NCBI GenBank assembly: GCA_949289345.1
Contig: CASENS010000015.1
Span: 1 to 58,089 of the forward strand
Reading direction: 5' to 3'
Length of the DNA stretch: 58,089 nt
Source of the DNA: an uncultured Bacteroides sp.
GTDB lineage: Bacteria > Bacteroidota > Bacteroidia > Bacteroidales > Bacteroidaceae
The notes under the pieces: model-generated
What the model was told of the DNA's origin: nothing
Databases searched by the model: none
What the model saw: only the letters and a program-made list of their open reading frames with translations
Position numbers and translations under genes: made by a program
Shown here: one piece after another, positions 18,250-26,524 of the stretch
Numbering within the stretch: position 1 is the stretch's first letter
Layout: each line of letters begins with the position of its first letter

Positions 18250-21200
18250 ATGAAAACGGAAGTAAAGGAATATTTTGATATTTTGCTGGAACTTTGCAAG
18301 GAAGGTGTACCCTTGCGGGTAGCTTATCGCCAGTTGCGTGAGTTGCTGGAGCGTTTGTGCCGTACTCAGATGGAGGACGGACATTTGCAGATGACCGACC
18401 TTTCCGCACGCATTAGTTTCGTGGCGGCAAAGGCCGGTCTTTCTATTGTGGAACAAAACAGGCTGCATACCTTGCGCCTAACCTCCAATAAAGTATTGAA
18501 TGGTGAAGACAATGTTTCGCGGAGTGCCTTGCTTCGCGATGCAAAGACCTTGGCATTCTTTGTCCGTAAGCTGAGTGGGGAGGACATACCGAAAGACTTG
18601 TATGCCTTGTTGCCCAGTGCCGATGCCACGTATGTGGTGACTCCGCCTACTGTTCAGCGCATCAAGCGGATGCGGGTATGTTTTCAGTATGCCGATGAAA
18701 CCTATCTCTATGTGCAGCCCGTTGACACCTTGTCGGATTCGTTGCTAAAAGTACGCTACAACGTACCCGAGGTCAATGAGGAATTTGCAGAAACCTGCCG
18801 CTTGTTGTGGCGTCATGCCCAAGTCAATCTGCTGGACGTATCGGTTGACGAGCAAGGCATCCTGACTCCTTTCTTTATCATTTTGGAGCCGGACTATCTG
18901 ATAGACATCAGTACGTTGGCAGAATGTTTCCGAGAGTTCGGGCATCATCCCGCCAATTATATTTTGTCGCGTCTGCGTCAGCCGGAAAATACACAGGCTT
19001 TGTTGTTGGGTAACATTGCTAATCTTTTTTTGGACGAATGGATTCATGCGGAGGGGGAGGCGGACTACGTAGCGTGCATGAAAAAAGCTTTCCGCATGTA
19101 TCCGTTGGAGTTGGCGGCCTGTACGGATCTGAGAAAGAAAGAGTCGGAAAGGCAGTTTTTTGAAGATTGTAAGAAGCATTTCACGAATATCCGTCAGGTT
19201 GTTACTGAAACCTTCCACGCATCAGGCTATGATTTGGATAAGACGGATGCGGTGTTGGAACCTTCGTACATTTGCGAGGCGTTGGGGCTGCAGGGACGTT
19301 TGGACTATATGCAGCGGGACATGGGCGCGTTTATTGAAATGAAGTCGGGTAAGGCGGACGAGTATAGTATGCGGGGTAAGGTTGAGCCGAAAGAAAACAA
19401 CCGGGTACAAATGCTGCTCTACCAGGCGGTGCTGGAGTATGCCATGGGGATGGATCACCATAAAGTGAAGGCTTATTTGCTATATACCCGCTATCCGTTG
19501 CTCTATCCGGCACGGCCTTCATGGGCGATGGTACGGCGCGTGATGGATGTGCGCAACCGTATTGTGGAGGCGGAATACAGCATCCAGTTGCACAACAATC
19601 CGGCTTATACAGCCCGAAGACTGAAAGCCTTGTCACCCGAGGTACTGAATGAACGAGGCTTGAACAATGTCCTATGGAACCGGTATCTGGCTCCTTCCAT
19701 TCAAAAATTGGCGGATGACTTGGCAACGCTTTCCCCGCTTGAACGGAAGTACTTTTACACCTTATATAATTTTATCACCAAAGAACTGTACACTTCCAAG
19801 TCGGGCGATGTGGACGAGTTATGCCACACGGGAGCATGCTCACTTTGGACATCAACGCTCGCCGAAAAAAGTGAGGCGGGAGAAATATTGTATGACTTAA
19901 CGATAACGGACAATCATGCGGGTGACGCGCACAAGCCTTATCTTATACTGGCGTGTCATGCCACGAATATGATGCTGCCCAATTTCCGTACAGGTGACGC
20001 AATCGTGCTGTACGAACGGAACACGGAAACGGACAATGTGACCAACAAATTGGTGTTCAAAGGCAATATCGAACAAATCTCGGCTCAAAACGTACGGATA
20101 CGTTTACGGGCGATCCAGCGCAATGCCGGTGTACTGCCAATGGAAAGCCGCTATGCCATCGAACATGACTACATGGACACTTCTTTCCGAAGCATGTACG
20201 CGGGATTGGCGGCATTCTTGTCTGCCTCGCAACGCAGGCGGGACTTGCTGTTAGGCCGTAGAGAACCGGAGTTCGACAATGCTTTTAACGAATCCATAGC
20301 CACCGCCACCGATGATTTTGCCCGCATTACGTTGAAAGCAAGAGCGGCTCAAGATTTTTTCCTGCTGATAGGTCCTCCGGGGACAGGCAAGACTTCGCGC
20401 GCGCTACGTGGAATGGTGGAGGCATTTTACGGAGAAAAGAAGCAAATCCTGCTGTTGTCTTACACGAATCGGGCGGTAGATGAAATCAGCAAGATGCTGG
20501 TTTCTATCACTCCGCAAGTAGAATTTATCCGCATGGGCAGCGAATTGTCGTGCGATGAAGCTTACCGCCCGTATCTGATAGAAAACGTGCTGGCGGATTG
20601 CCCCAACCGGCGGGCAGTACAGGAGCGTATTGTCCGTTGCAGGATTTTCGTAGGTACGGTCGCTACTCTTTCATCCAAAACTGATTTGTTCCGTTTGAAG
20701 CGGTTTGATGTCGCGTTGATAGACGAGGCCACACAGATACTGGAACCTCAATTATTGGGATTGCTCTGCACCCGCACACCGGATGGAGCGGACGCCATCG
20801 GCAAGTTCATCCTGATAGGCGACCACAAACAGTTACCTGCCGTGGTGCAACAAGCCGCCCCGTATTCCGAAGTGCAAGATGAAGCGCTGCGAAAAATCGG
20901 CATCCTCAATCTGAAAGACTCTTTGTTCGAACGGTTATACCGCCACCTGTCTCAAGGAAGGAACGATTTCAAGGCCTGTCCTACTTACGATATGTTGTGC
21001 CGCCAAGGCCGCATGAACGAAGAGGTGGCGCAATTCCCCAACCAGGCTTTCTATCATGGCTTGTTGCAGACGTTAGGCTTGCCTCACCAACAAGGAGCAT
21101 TGAGGTTGGCTCCTTGCATGGAGGGACATCCGTTAGCGTACGTATTGAAACAGCGTGTCGCCTTTCTGCCTTCCAAAGTGGGGCGTGCCTCCGATTCGGT

Positions 21201-21642
21201 TAAGATAAACCATAGCGAGGCGAATATCGTGGCCCGGCTGGCCGAAGCCGTCTACCAGCAGTATTCAGCAGCGGAAGGTTTCAACCTCACTCATACATTG
21301 GGCATTATCACCCCTTACCGTAGCCAGATAGCCCTCATCCGGCAGGAGATTATCGCCTTAGGCATCCCCGCCCTAAAGGATGTATTGGTCGACACAGTAG
21401 AACGTTTCCAAGGAAGCGAGCGTGATGTCATTATCTACTCCTTCTGCGTAAACCGGGTTTACCAAATGAAATTCTTAGCCAATCTCACTACAGACGGCGG
21501 CATTACGATAGACCGCAAACTGAACGTAGCCTTGACCCGTGCCCGCAAACAGATGTTCATTGTTGGCGTACCGGAACTGCTGGTACAAAATCCCATTTAC
21601 GCGGCACTGATACAGACCATACAAAAAGTGAACCAGGCTTGA
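18250..21642 (+). CDS. Dna2-like nuclease-helicase (PD-(D/E)XK plus SF1B helicase)
   Basis: A protein of 1130 residues. The N-terminal part holds a RecB/Cas4-type nuclease core: GRLD with D352, then E363-M-K365-SGK, and a downstream QMLLYQAVLEY motif. The C-terminal part is a superfamily 1 helicase of the Dna2/Upf1 group. Walker A GPPGTGKT is at 708-715, motif II D825-E-A-T, motif V ERFQGSERD near 1051 and NVALTRARK close to the end. The same architecture in eukaryotic Dna2 cuts flaps and resects DNA ends with a RecQ partner. I chose ATG 18250 (MKTEVKEYFD) over the upstream in-frame ATG because the latter lies against the preceding mini-gene. RecQ is divergent next door. Confidence 0.88.
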   Translation: MKTEVKEYFDILLELCKEGVPLRVAYRQLRELLERLCRTQMEDGHLQMTDLSARISFVAAKAGLSIVEQNRLHTLRLTSNKVLNGEDNVSRSALLRDAKTLAFFVRKLSGEDIPKDLYALLPSADATYVVTPPTVQRIKRMRVCFQYADETYLYVQPVDTLSDSLLKVRYNVPEVNEEFAETCRLLWRHAQVNLLDVSVDEQGILTPFFIILEPDYLIDISTLAECFREFGHHPANYILSRLRQPENTQALLLGNIANLFLDEWIHAEGEADYVACMKKAFRMYPLELAACTDLRKKESERQFFEDCKKHFTNIRQVVTETFHASGYDLDKTDAVLEPSYICEALGLQGRLDYMQRDMGAFIEMKSGKADEYSMRGKVEPKENNRVQMLLYQAVLEYAMGMDHHKVKAYLLYTRYPLLYPARPSWAMVRRVMDVRNRIVEAEYSIQLHNNPAYTARRLKALSPEVLNERGLNNVLWNRYLAPSIQKLADDLATLSPLERKYFYTLYNFITKELYTSKSGDVDELCHTGACSLWTSTLAEKSEAGEILYDLTITDNHAGDAHKPYLILACHATNMMLPNFRTGDAIVLYERNTETDNVTNKLVFKGNIEQISAQNVRIRLRAIQRNAGVLPMESRYAIEHDYMDTSFRSMYAGLAAFLSASQRRRDLLLGRREPEFDNAFNESIATATDDFARITLKARAAQDFFLLIGPPGTGKTSRALRGMVEAFYGEKKQILLLSYTNRAVDEISKMLVSITPQVEFIRMGSELSCDEAYRPYLIENVLADCPNRRAVQERIVRCRIFVGTVATLSSKTDLFRLKRFDVALIDEATQILEPQLLGLLCTRTPDGADAIGKFILIGDHKQLPAVVQQAAPYSEVQDEALRKIGILNLKDSLFERLYRHLSQGRNDFKACPTYDMLCRQGRMNEEVAQFPNQAFYHGLLQTLGLPHQQGALRLAPCMEGHPLAYVLKQRVAFLPSKVGRASDSVKINHSEANIVARLAEAVYQQYSAAEGFNLTHTLGIITPYRSQIALIRQEIIALGIPALKDVLVDTVERFQGSERDVIIYSFCVNRVYQMKFLANLTTDGGITIDRKLNVALTRARKQMFIVGVPELLVQNPIYAALIQTIQKVNQA

Positions 21643-21657
21643 CGCTTCCTGCTCACA

Positions 21658-22203
21658 TCATCTGATATCTATCAGCTTATGCGTTTGCAGGCTAAGCCTC
21701 CACAGAGGATGAGCCAGCACGCACGCCACGGTTTCTTCCGTATTAAGGCACGAGCAGGGTTGCAGAAAAAAGTGGGCAGCAGGCAATTGTTCGTAAGGAG
21801 CAAGCTCCTGCCCCTGATACACCACCTTCACCTCATCCATACGGTCAATCCTCAATGCCCCACCCTCCTTGGGCGAACACGTCACCCAATCAATGTTTTG
21901 CGGCAAGGGCCGGGTGCCGTTCGTTTCGATACAGACATACTTACCCGCACGGTGAAGCGCATCCACCAACACATCGTCTATCCATAATGAAGGCTCCCCA
22001 CCAGTCAGAATCACCATGCGGGCGGGATACTTCCCTACTTCATCCAGGATTTTCCCGTCACTCATCTCCACCCCCTCCTCATGACGGGTGTCACAAAAGG
22101 CACACTTCAGGTTGCAACCGGAGAAACGAATAAACACGGCAGGGGTTCCCGTATGATACCCTTCACCTTGCAAACTATAAAAAATCTCATTGATCTTCCT
22201 CAT
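21658..22203 (-). CDS. queE: 7-carboxy-7-deazaguanine synthase QueE
   Basis: Radical SAM enzyme that turns 6-carboxytetrahydropterin into 7-carboxy-7-deazaguanine on the way to queuosine. Starting at MRKINEIFYSLQGEG (22203) gives 181 residues, the usual short QueE length; the open frame extends upstream but that part is antisense-like and overlaps queD. The FeS motif C-N-L-K-C-A-F-C is at about 30-37, and the SAM-binding LTGGEPSL follows. It overlaps the end of queD by 17 bp, so queD-queE are coupled. QueC and QueF are not in this window. Confidence 0.95.
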   Translation of the reverse strand: MRKINEIFYSLQGEGYHTGTPAVFIRFSGCNLKCAFCDTRHEEGVEMSDGKILDEVGKYPARMVILTGGEPSLWIDDVLVDALHRAGKYVCIETNGTRPLPQNIDWVTCSPKEGGALRIDRMDEVKVVYQGQELAPYEQLPAAHFFLQPCSCLNTEETVACVLAHPLWRLSLQTHKLIDIR

Positions 22204-22522
22204 AGACAGCCGTATTTCCTTCCGATTCCTGCACTTCGACTTTAAAGCAAGCCGGAATCCGTTCGCACACCCAGCGGGCAATGTTCTCGGCGGTGGGATT
22301 ACAGGGAAGCACTTCATTGAGGTTCTTATGGTCGAGCCCTCCCACCACCACCTCCTTGATGTGGCTGAAATCCACGACCATGCCATCGGCATTCAACTCG
22401 CGCGAACGGCAATAGACGGTAATTATCCAGTTGTGACCATGCAGGCTCTCACACTTACTGGGATAGGAAAGGCGCAGGCTATGGGCGGCCGACACCTCCA
22501 TGCGTTTGATAACTGTGTACAT
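22187..22522 (-). CDS. queD: 6-carboxytetrahydropterin synthase QueD
   Basis: A 111-residue member of the PTPS/QueD family. It converts dihydroneopterin triphosphate to 6-carboxytetrahydropterin. Zinc ligands H14, H28 and H30 (AAHSLRL and LHGHNW), and Cys24 in the CESLHGHNW stretch, are the standard catalytic residues. A VVDFSHIK segment and the LDHKNLNE motif complete the signature. First gene of the queD-queE unit. Confidence 0.95.
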   Translation of the reverse strand: MYTVIKRMEVSAAHSLRLSYPSKCESLHGHNWIITVYCRSRELNADGMVVDFSHIKEVVVGGLDHKNLNEVLPCNPTAENIARWVCERIPACFKVEVQESEGNTAVYEEDQ

Positions 22523-22574
22523 ACAATGAACTTATTCTAAACGTTTACGCATCTAATGTCACCTCGACGCGGCG

Positions 22575-22582
22575 CAAAATTA
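22575..22582 (-). promoter_or_regulatory. -7 box for queD-queE
   Basis: On the minus strand TAATTTTG matches TAnnTTTG 52 bp before the queD ATG. It is back to back with the box for the plus-strand ybaN-like gene. Confidence 0.45.
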
Positions 22583-22604
22583 CAAATTTCTTTGTTATTT
22601 TTCC

Positions 22605-22612
22605 TACATTTG
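22605..22612 (+). promoter_or_regulatory. -7 box abutting the ybaN-like gene
   Basis: TACATTTG matches TAnnTTTG only 4 bp before the ATG at 22617. If used, the transcript would be leaderless. No -33 element at the normal distance, so this may be chance. Confidence 0.3.
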
Positions 22613-22616
22613 CGGC

Positions 22617-22979
22617 ATGAAAGTCTTCTATATATTTTTAGGCAGCCTCGCACTGGCATTAGGCATCATAGGCATCTTCCTCCCGTTGCTGCCTACCACC
22701 CCCTTTCTGTTGCTTTCCGCCACCTTCTACTTCCGTGGCTCACCCCGACTCTACGATTGGCTGTTGAGCCGCAAACGTCTGGGAACCTATATCCGCAACT
22801 TCCGCGAAAGCAAGGCCATCCCTTTGCGAGCCAAAGTCATCTCCGTGTCACTCACTTGGCTCACCTTGCTTTATTGCGCCATTTTCCTTTTTCCGCAAAT
22901 CTGGCTCAAAGCGTTGATGGCAGGCATCGCCATAGGAGTAACCTGGCACATCCTGTCATACAAGACGCTGAAAGGATGA
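22617..22979 (+). CDS. YbaN/DUF454-family inner membrane protein
   Basis: A 120-residue protein with three or four hydrophobic helices. The family signature is clear: an LGxIGIFLPLLPTTPFLLLSA stretch at about 16-36, then a FYFRGSPRLYDWLL segment and an RxKVISVS helix. DUF454 proteins are widespread; their biochemical role is unknown. It is divergent from queD and stands alone before a hairpin at 23026. Confidence 0.9.
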   Translation: MKVFYIFLGSLALALGIIGIFLPLLPTTPFLLLSATFYFRGSPRLYDWLLSRKRLGTYIRNFRESKAIPLRAKVISVSLTWLTLLYCAIFLFPQIWLKALMAGIAIGVTWHILSYKTLKG

Positions 22980-23025
22980 TTGATGAGCACGCAAGCACTT
23001 TCACTCAAATTTCAAATGACACATG

Positions 23026-23061
23026 AACAGGATGCATTGAAAAGTGTTTCAACATCCTGTT
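23026..23061 (+). terminator. Hairpin after the ybaN-like gene
   Basis: AACAGGATG and CATCCTGTT are perfect 9-bp arms, with an inner TTGAAA/TTTCAA pair inside, giving a nested 36-bp stem-loop 47 bases past the stop. There is no T tract behind it, so it may be an RNA-structural or protein-binding element belonging to the repeat array next to it rather than a terminator. Confidence 0.4.
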
Positions 23062-23068
23062 CTCTTTC

Positions 23069-23172
23069 TGAAACACTCTGTTTCAAGCAGTGAAACAATC
23101 TGTTTCAAATAGTGAAACACACTGTTTCATGCCTTGAAACACTTTGTTTCATCCTATGAAACAACTTTTGGA
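23069..23172. repeat. 22-bp palindromic tandem array
   Basis: Four units start at 23069, 23091, 23113 and 23135 with exact 22-bp spacing, and a fifth half-site starts at 23157. Each unit is TGAAACA, 3-4 bases, TGTTTCA-like, then a variable 4-5 base linker, so each unit is itself a dyad. A related TGAAAAGTGTTTCA is at 23038. The spacing is about two helical turns, as in clustered operators. It lies in the 355-bp gene-free stretch between the ybaN-like gene and the zapB-like gene, about 110 bp before that gene's promoter. Confidence 0.85.
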
Positions 23173-23284
23173 ACACTTTCCCATTCCAGACGACACAGCT
23201 TCCGCCAAACTGCCAATCACCGGGCAAAATCGGACGGGAAACAAAAATATTACAGGGCAAACTGACATTTTTGGCCGAAAAATT

Positions 23285-23314
23285 TTTGTAATATCAAAGT
23301 AAACTGTATTTTTG
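23285..23314 (+). promoter_or_regulatory. Promoter of the zapB-like/zapA unit
   Basis: TTTG (23285-23288), 18 bp, then TATTTTTG (23307-23314) is close to the full Bacteroides consensus TTTG-N19-TAnnTTTG. The leader to the ATG at 23335 is short, about 15 bases. Confidence 0.65.
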
Positions 23315-23334
23315 TGTACAATTTTGGTGTAGTG

Positions 23335-23628
23335 ATGACAGACGAAGAAAAAGAGCTATTGAGTACCTTTGAAGCCAGACTGCGGCATTTAATCTATCTG
23401 CACGATGAATTAAAGCGCGAAAACGCCGAACTTGAACAGGCATTGGCACACGAAAAACAGGAACATCAGAGGACGCAAGACTCTTACAAAGAACTGGAAC
23501 AACGCTACAGCGACCTAAAAACAGCTACGACAATCAGCCTTAACGGCAGTGACGTAAAAGAGACGAAACTGCGATTGTCCAAATTAGTGCGTGAAGTCGA
23601 TAAATGCATCGCTTTGTTGAATGAATAA
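23335..23628 (+). CDS. ZapB-like coiled-coil protein
   Basis: A 97-residue, almost wholly helical protein. Heptads run from about residue 15 to 60 (LIYLHDELKRENAELEQALAHE, YKELEQRYSDLKTA), followed by a short LVREVDKCIALLNE helix. ATG 23335 is preferred over the longer frame at 23314 because that start lies inside the -7 promoter box. It sits 14 bp before zapA in the same unit. Position and shape suggest a cell-division accessory protein bridging ZapA; sequence identity to ZapB cannot be judged here. Confidence 0.8.
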   Translation: MTDEEKELLSTFEARLRHLIYLHDELKRENAELEQALAHEKQEHQRTQDSYKELEQRYSDLKTATTISLNGSDVKETKLRLSKLVREVDKCIALLNE

Positions 23629-23642
23629 ATAAAAGAGGATGT

Positions 23643-23936
23643 ATGGACGATAAAATAAATATTAACCTGATGATGGCGGGAGTTTCTTATCCCCTTACCA
23701 TTGACCGCGACCAGGAAGAAATGGCAAGGGAAGCCGCCAAGCAGGTAGATATAAGAGTAAATGCGTATCGGAGATACTATAAGGAGGTACCGAAAGAGGT
23801 GGCATTGGGCATGGCGGCGTTCCAATTCGCGATGGAAGCCTTGCGACAGGCAGACCGTAACGACACGTCTCCTTATACCGAGAAGATAAAAGAATTAAGG
23901 GAAGTACTGGAAAACCACTTCAAAGAGCAAGGATAA
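23643..23936 (+). CDS. zapA: Cell division protein ZapA
   Basis: A 97-residue ZapA protein that bundles FtsZ filaments at midcell. The N-terminal half holds the ZapA fold (INLMMAGVSYPLTIDRDQEEMAREAAKQVDIRVNAY in short blocks), and the C-terminal half is a coiled-coil dimerisation helix (residues about 60-95). It follows the coiled-coil gene closely and precedes a structured intergenic RNA and then rny. Confidence 0.92.
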   Translation: MDDKININLMMAGVSYPLTIDRDQEEMAREAAKQVDIRVNAYRRYYKEVPKEVALGMAAFQFAMEALRQADRNDTSPYTEKIKELREVLENHFKEQG

Positions 23937-24050
23937 GAGCCTGCCAGACAAGCGGTTCCGGGAGTATCCCGATTATGTAGAAAAGAGTTTGCGCACTGAC
24001 GGAGTCCTTTTTCCCATACGGGGGAAAGGTTTTTCGGCAGTGCTTTTTTA
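23937..24050 (+). ncRNA. ssrS: Likely 6S RNA
   Basis: The zapA-rny gap carries a structured sequence ending in T6. GCCTGCC near its start can pair with GGCAG-T-GC at its end to close the whole region. Inside is a small CGGG/CCCG hairpin and a wide open middle, as expected of 6S RNA, which mimics an open promoter and binds RNA polymerase. 6S RNA genes are often next to zapA. I cannot run a covariance model; the alternative is just a zapA leader/terminator region. Ends are approximate. Confidence 0.5.
23993..24047 (+). terminator. Rho-independent terminator after zapA/6S region
   Basis: A long stem: GCACTG-CGG...CCTTTTTCCC against GGGAAAGG...CGGCAGTGC, followed by TTTTTT. The outer arms compete with the closing stem of the candidate 6S RNA. 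Confidence 0.75.
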
Positions 24051-24077
24051 TTTATATATATATAAAACATTTAAACA

Positions 24078-25616
24078 ATGACAGTAGTTACAATAGTAGT
24101 ATCCATTGCCTGCCTGCTGGTTGGAGGAATTGCTTCGTACGTGTTCTTCAAATACGGTTTGAAAACGAAGTACGACAGTATTCTGAAAGACGCCGAGGCC
24201 GAGGCCGAAGTGATTAAGAAAAACAAGTTGCTGGAAGTAAAAGAAAAGTTCCTGAACAAGAAAGCCGACTTGGAGAAAGAAGTCGCCGCACGCAACCAGA
24301 AAATCCAACAAGCCGAAAACAAGCTGAAACAACGCGAACTTGTGCTGAACCAACGTCAGGAGGAGATACAGCGCAAAAAGATAGAGGCCGAGGCCGTAAA
24401 GGAAAATCTGGAAGCCCAATTAGCCATTGTGGACAAGAAAAAAGAGGAACTGGAATTCCTGCAACGCCAGGAGATTGAAAAGCTGGAAGCCATTTCAGGG
24501 CTCTCCGCCGAAGAAGCCAAGGAACGCATGGTGGAATCATTGAAAGAAGAGGCCAAAACGCAAGCCCAGTCGTACATCAACGACATCATGGACGATGCCA
24601 AGCTGACCGCCAACAAAGAAGCCAAACGCATTGTCATACAAACCATCCAGCGTGTGGCTACCGAAACGGCCATAGAAAATTCCGTAACGGTGTTCCACAT
24701 TGATTCGGACGAAATAAAAGGCCGCATCATCGGACGCGAAGGACGCAACATACGCGCCTTGGAAGCCGCAACTGGTGTGGAAATTATCGTAGACGACACT
24801 CCGGAAGCCATCGTGCTCTCCGCCTTCGACCCCGTACGCCGTGAAATTGCCCGTCTGGCTTTGCACCAATTGGTTACCGACGGCCGTATCCACCCCGCCC
24901 GCATTGAGGAGGTGGTGGCAAAGGTACGCAAGCAGATAGAAGAAGAAATCATCGAGACCGGCAAGCGTACTACTATCGACTTGGGCATCCACGGCCTGCA
25001 CCCCGAGCTGATACGTATCATCGGTAAGATGAAATACCGTTCATCCTACGGGCAGAACCTTCTGCAACACGCACGCGAAACGGCCAACCTCTGCGCCGTC
25101 ATGGCATCGGAACTGGGACTGAACCCCAAGAAAGCCAAACGCGCCGGCCTGCTGCACGACATCGGCAAAGTGCCCGATGAAGAGCCGGAATTGCCGCACG
25201 CGCTCTATGGCATGAAGCTGGCCGAGAAGTTCAAAGAGAAACCAGACATCTGCAACGCTATTGGCGCCCACCACGACGAAGTGGAAATGACCAGTTTGCT
25301 GGCGCCTATCGTACAGGTGTGCGACGCCATATCGGGTGCCCGTCCGGGAGCGCGTCGCGAAATCGTAGAAGCCTACATCAAACGTCTGAATGATTTGGAG
25401 CAACTGGCCATGTCCTATCCGGGCGTAACCAAGACTTACGCCATCCAGGCAGGCCGCGAACTACGTGTCATTGTAGGCGCCGACAAGATAGACGACAAGC
25501 AGACGGAAAACCTGTCCGGCGAAATAGCCAAGAAAATACAGGACGAAATGACTTATCCGGGTCAAGTGAAGATTACCGTCATCCGCGAGACACGTGCGGT
25601 AAGTTACGCGAAATAA
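24078..25616 (+). CDS. rny: Ribonuclease Y
   Basis: Membrane-anchored endoribonuclease that starts mRNA decay. It has an N-terminal transmembrane helix (about residues 3-25) and a long Glu/Lys coiled coil to about residue 195. A KH RNA-binding domain follows at about 205-270 ([17 protein letters not shown]). The HD-family phosphohydrolase domain has its metal-binding H360-D361 in LLHDIGK. 512 residues, full length. It starts 28 bp after the 6S/terminator region. Confidence 0.96.
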   Translation: MTVVTIVVSIACLLVGGIASYVFFKYGLKTKYDSILKDAEAEAEVIKKNKLLEVKEKFLNKKADLEKEVAARNQKIQQAENKLKQRELVLNQRQEEIQRKKIEAEAVKENLEAQLAIVDKKKEELEFLQRQEIEKLEAISGLSAEEAKERMVESLKEEAKTQAQSYINDIMDDAKLTANKEAKRIVIQTIQRVATETAIENSVTVFHIDSDEIKGRIIGREGRNIRALEAATGVEIIVDDTPEAIVLSAFDPVRREIARLALHQLVTDGRIHPARIEEVVAKVRKQIEEEIIETGKRTTIDLGIHGLHPELIRIIGKMKYRSSYGQNLLQHARETANLCAVMASELGLNPKKAKRAGLLHDIGKVPDEEPELPHALYGMKLAEKFKEKPDICNAIGAHHDEVEMTSLLAPIVQVCDAISGARPGARREIVEAYIKRLNDLEQLAMSYPGVTKTYAIQAGRELRVIVGADKIDDKQTENLSGEIAKKIQDEMTYPGQVKITVIRETRAVSYAK

Positions 25617-25645
25617 TTACCATTCGGAAACGCGAAGTGAATATA

Positions 25646-25726
25646 GAACACGGAGGCATAAAGACACAGGGAAACTGAATTATAGGTATATAATGAAAAG
25701 TTCTGTGACTTTGCGCCTCTGTGTTC
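25646..25726. repeat. Inverted repeat between rny and cutC
   Basis: GAACACGGAGGC-ATAAAGACACAG (25646-25669) and its near-complement CTGTGACTTTGC-GCCTCTGTGTTC (25703-25726) match at about 20 of 24 positions around a 33-base AT-rich loop. Copies of a similar CTCTGTGT...TTTGCG string are common in many bacterial intergenic regions, so this looks like a dispersed palindromic repeat; it could also act as a terminator for rny. Confidence 0.55.
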
Positions 25727-25759
25727 CGTCTATGACATGTCCTCATAAAGAACCGCCCC

Positions 25760-26524
25760 ATGGATACCAAGAAGTACCGGTTTGAAGTATGCGCCAATTC
25801 CGTAGAGAGTTCCTTAGCCGCGCAAGCAGGAGGAGCCGACCGTGTGGAATTATGCGCAGGCATTCCCGAAGGAGGCACTACGCCTTCGTATGGAGACATT
25901 ACTTTGGCACGGGAATTACTCCAACGTACCCGCCTCCATGTCATCATCCGCCCGCGTGGAGGAGATTTTCTCTACACACCCTTGGAGCAACGCATCATGC
26001 TGAAAGATATTGAAATGGCACGTCAGGCCGGTGCGGACGGCGTGGTATTCGGTTGTCTTACCCCGTATGGAGAAGTAGACCTTCCATTGACGGAACAGCT
26101 GATGAAAGCCTCACAAGGAATGTCCGTCACCTTCCACCGCGCTTTCGATATGTGCCGTAACCCTTTCCAAGCGATGGAAACACTTATCGGTTTGGGATGC
26201 GACCGTATCCTCACTTCCGGCCAGCAAGCCACTGCTGAAATCGGTATTCCCCTATTAAAGGAACTACAGCGGGCAGCCGAAGGGCGTATCACGTTGTTAG
26301 CGGGATGTGGTGTCAATGAAACAAACATCGCGCACATAGCTCAAGCCACAGGTATCCGTGAGTTCCATTTCTCGGCACGCGAGTCCGTCAGCAGCGCAAT
26401 GCGCTACCGTAACGAACAAGTTTCCATGGGAGGTACGATAAAAATAGAAGAGTATACCCGCCCTCTGACTACTGAAAGGCGGGTGCGAGCCACCATTCAA
26501 GCATTACAACAGTCCGCTCAATGA
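25760..26524 (+). CDS. cutC: CutC family protein
   Basis: A 254-residue TIM-barrel protein of the CutC family. Signatures include FEVCANSVESSLAAQAGGADRVELCAGIPEGG at the start (in blocks), HVIIRPRGGDF, GADGVVFGCL and FHRAFDM. The family was linked to copper tolerance, but its chemistry is unclear. The last 21 bases overlap the convergent HAD phosphatase gene. Confidence 0.93.
   Translation: MDTKKYRFEVCANSVESSLAAQAGGADRVELCAGIPEGGTTPSYGDITLARELLQRTRLHVIIRPRGGDFLYTPLEQRIMLKDIEMARQAGADGVVFGCLTPYGEVDLPLTEQLMKASQGMSVTFHRAFDMCRNPFQAMETLIGLGCDRILTSGQQATAEIGIPLLKELQRAAEGRITLLAGCGVNETNIAHIAQATGIREFHFSARESVSSAMRYRNEQVSMGGTIKIEEYTRPLTTERRVRATIQALQQSAQ

Noticed and set aside
22204-22392. N-terminal extension of queE
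   Set aside because: The extra 63 codons are Trp/Arg-rich and out of frame with queD, which occupies that DNA. QueE homology begins at MRKINEIF.
23069-23172. Repeat array considered as a CRISPR
   Set aside because: Period is 22 bp with no unique 30-40 bp spacers, the units are palindromes with 4-5 base linkers, and no cas genes are near.
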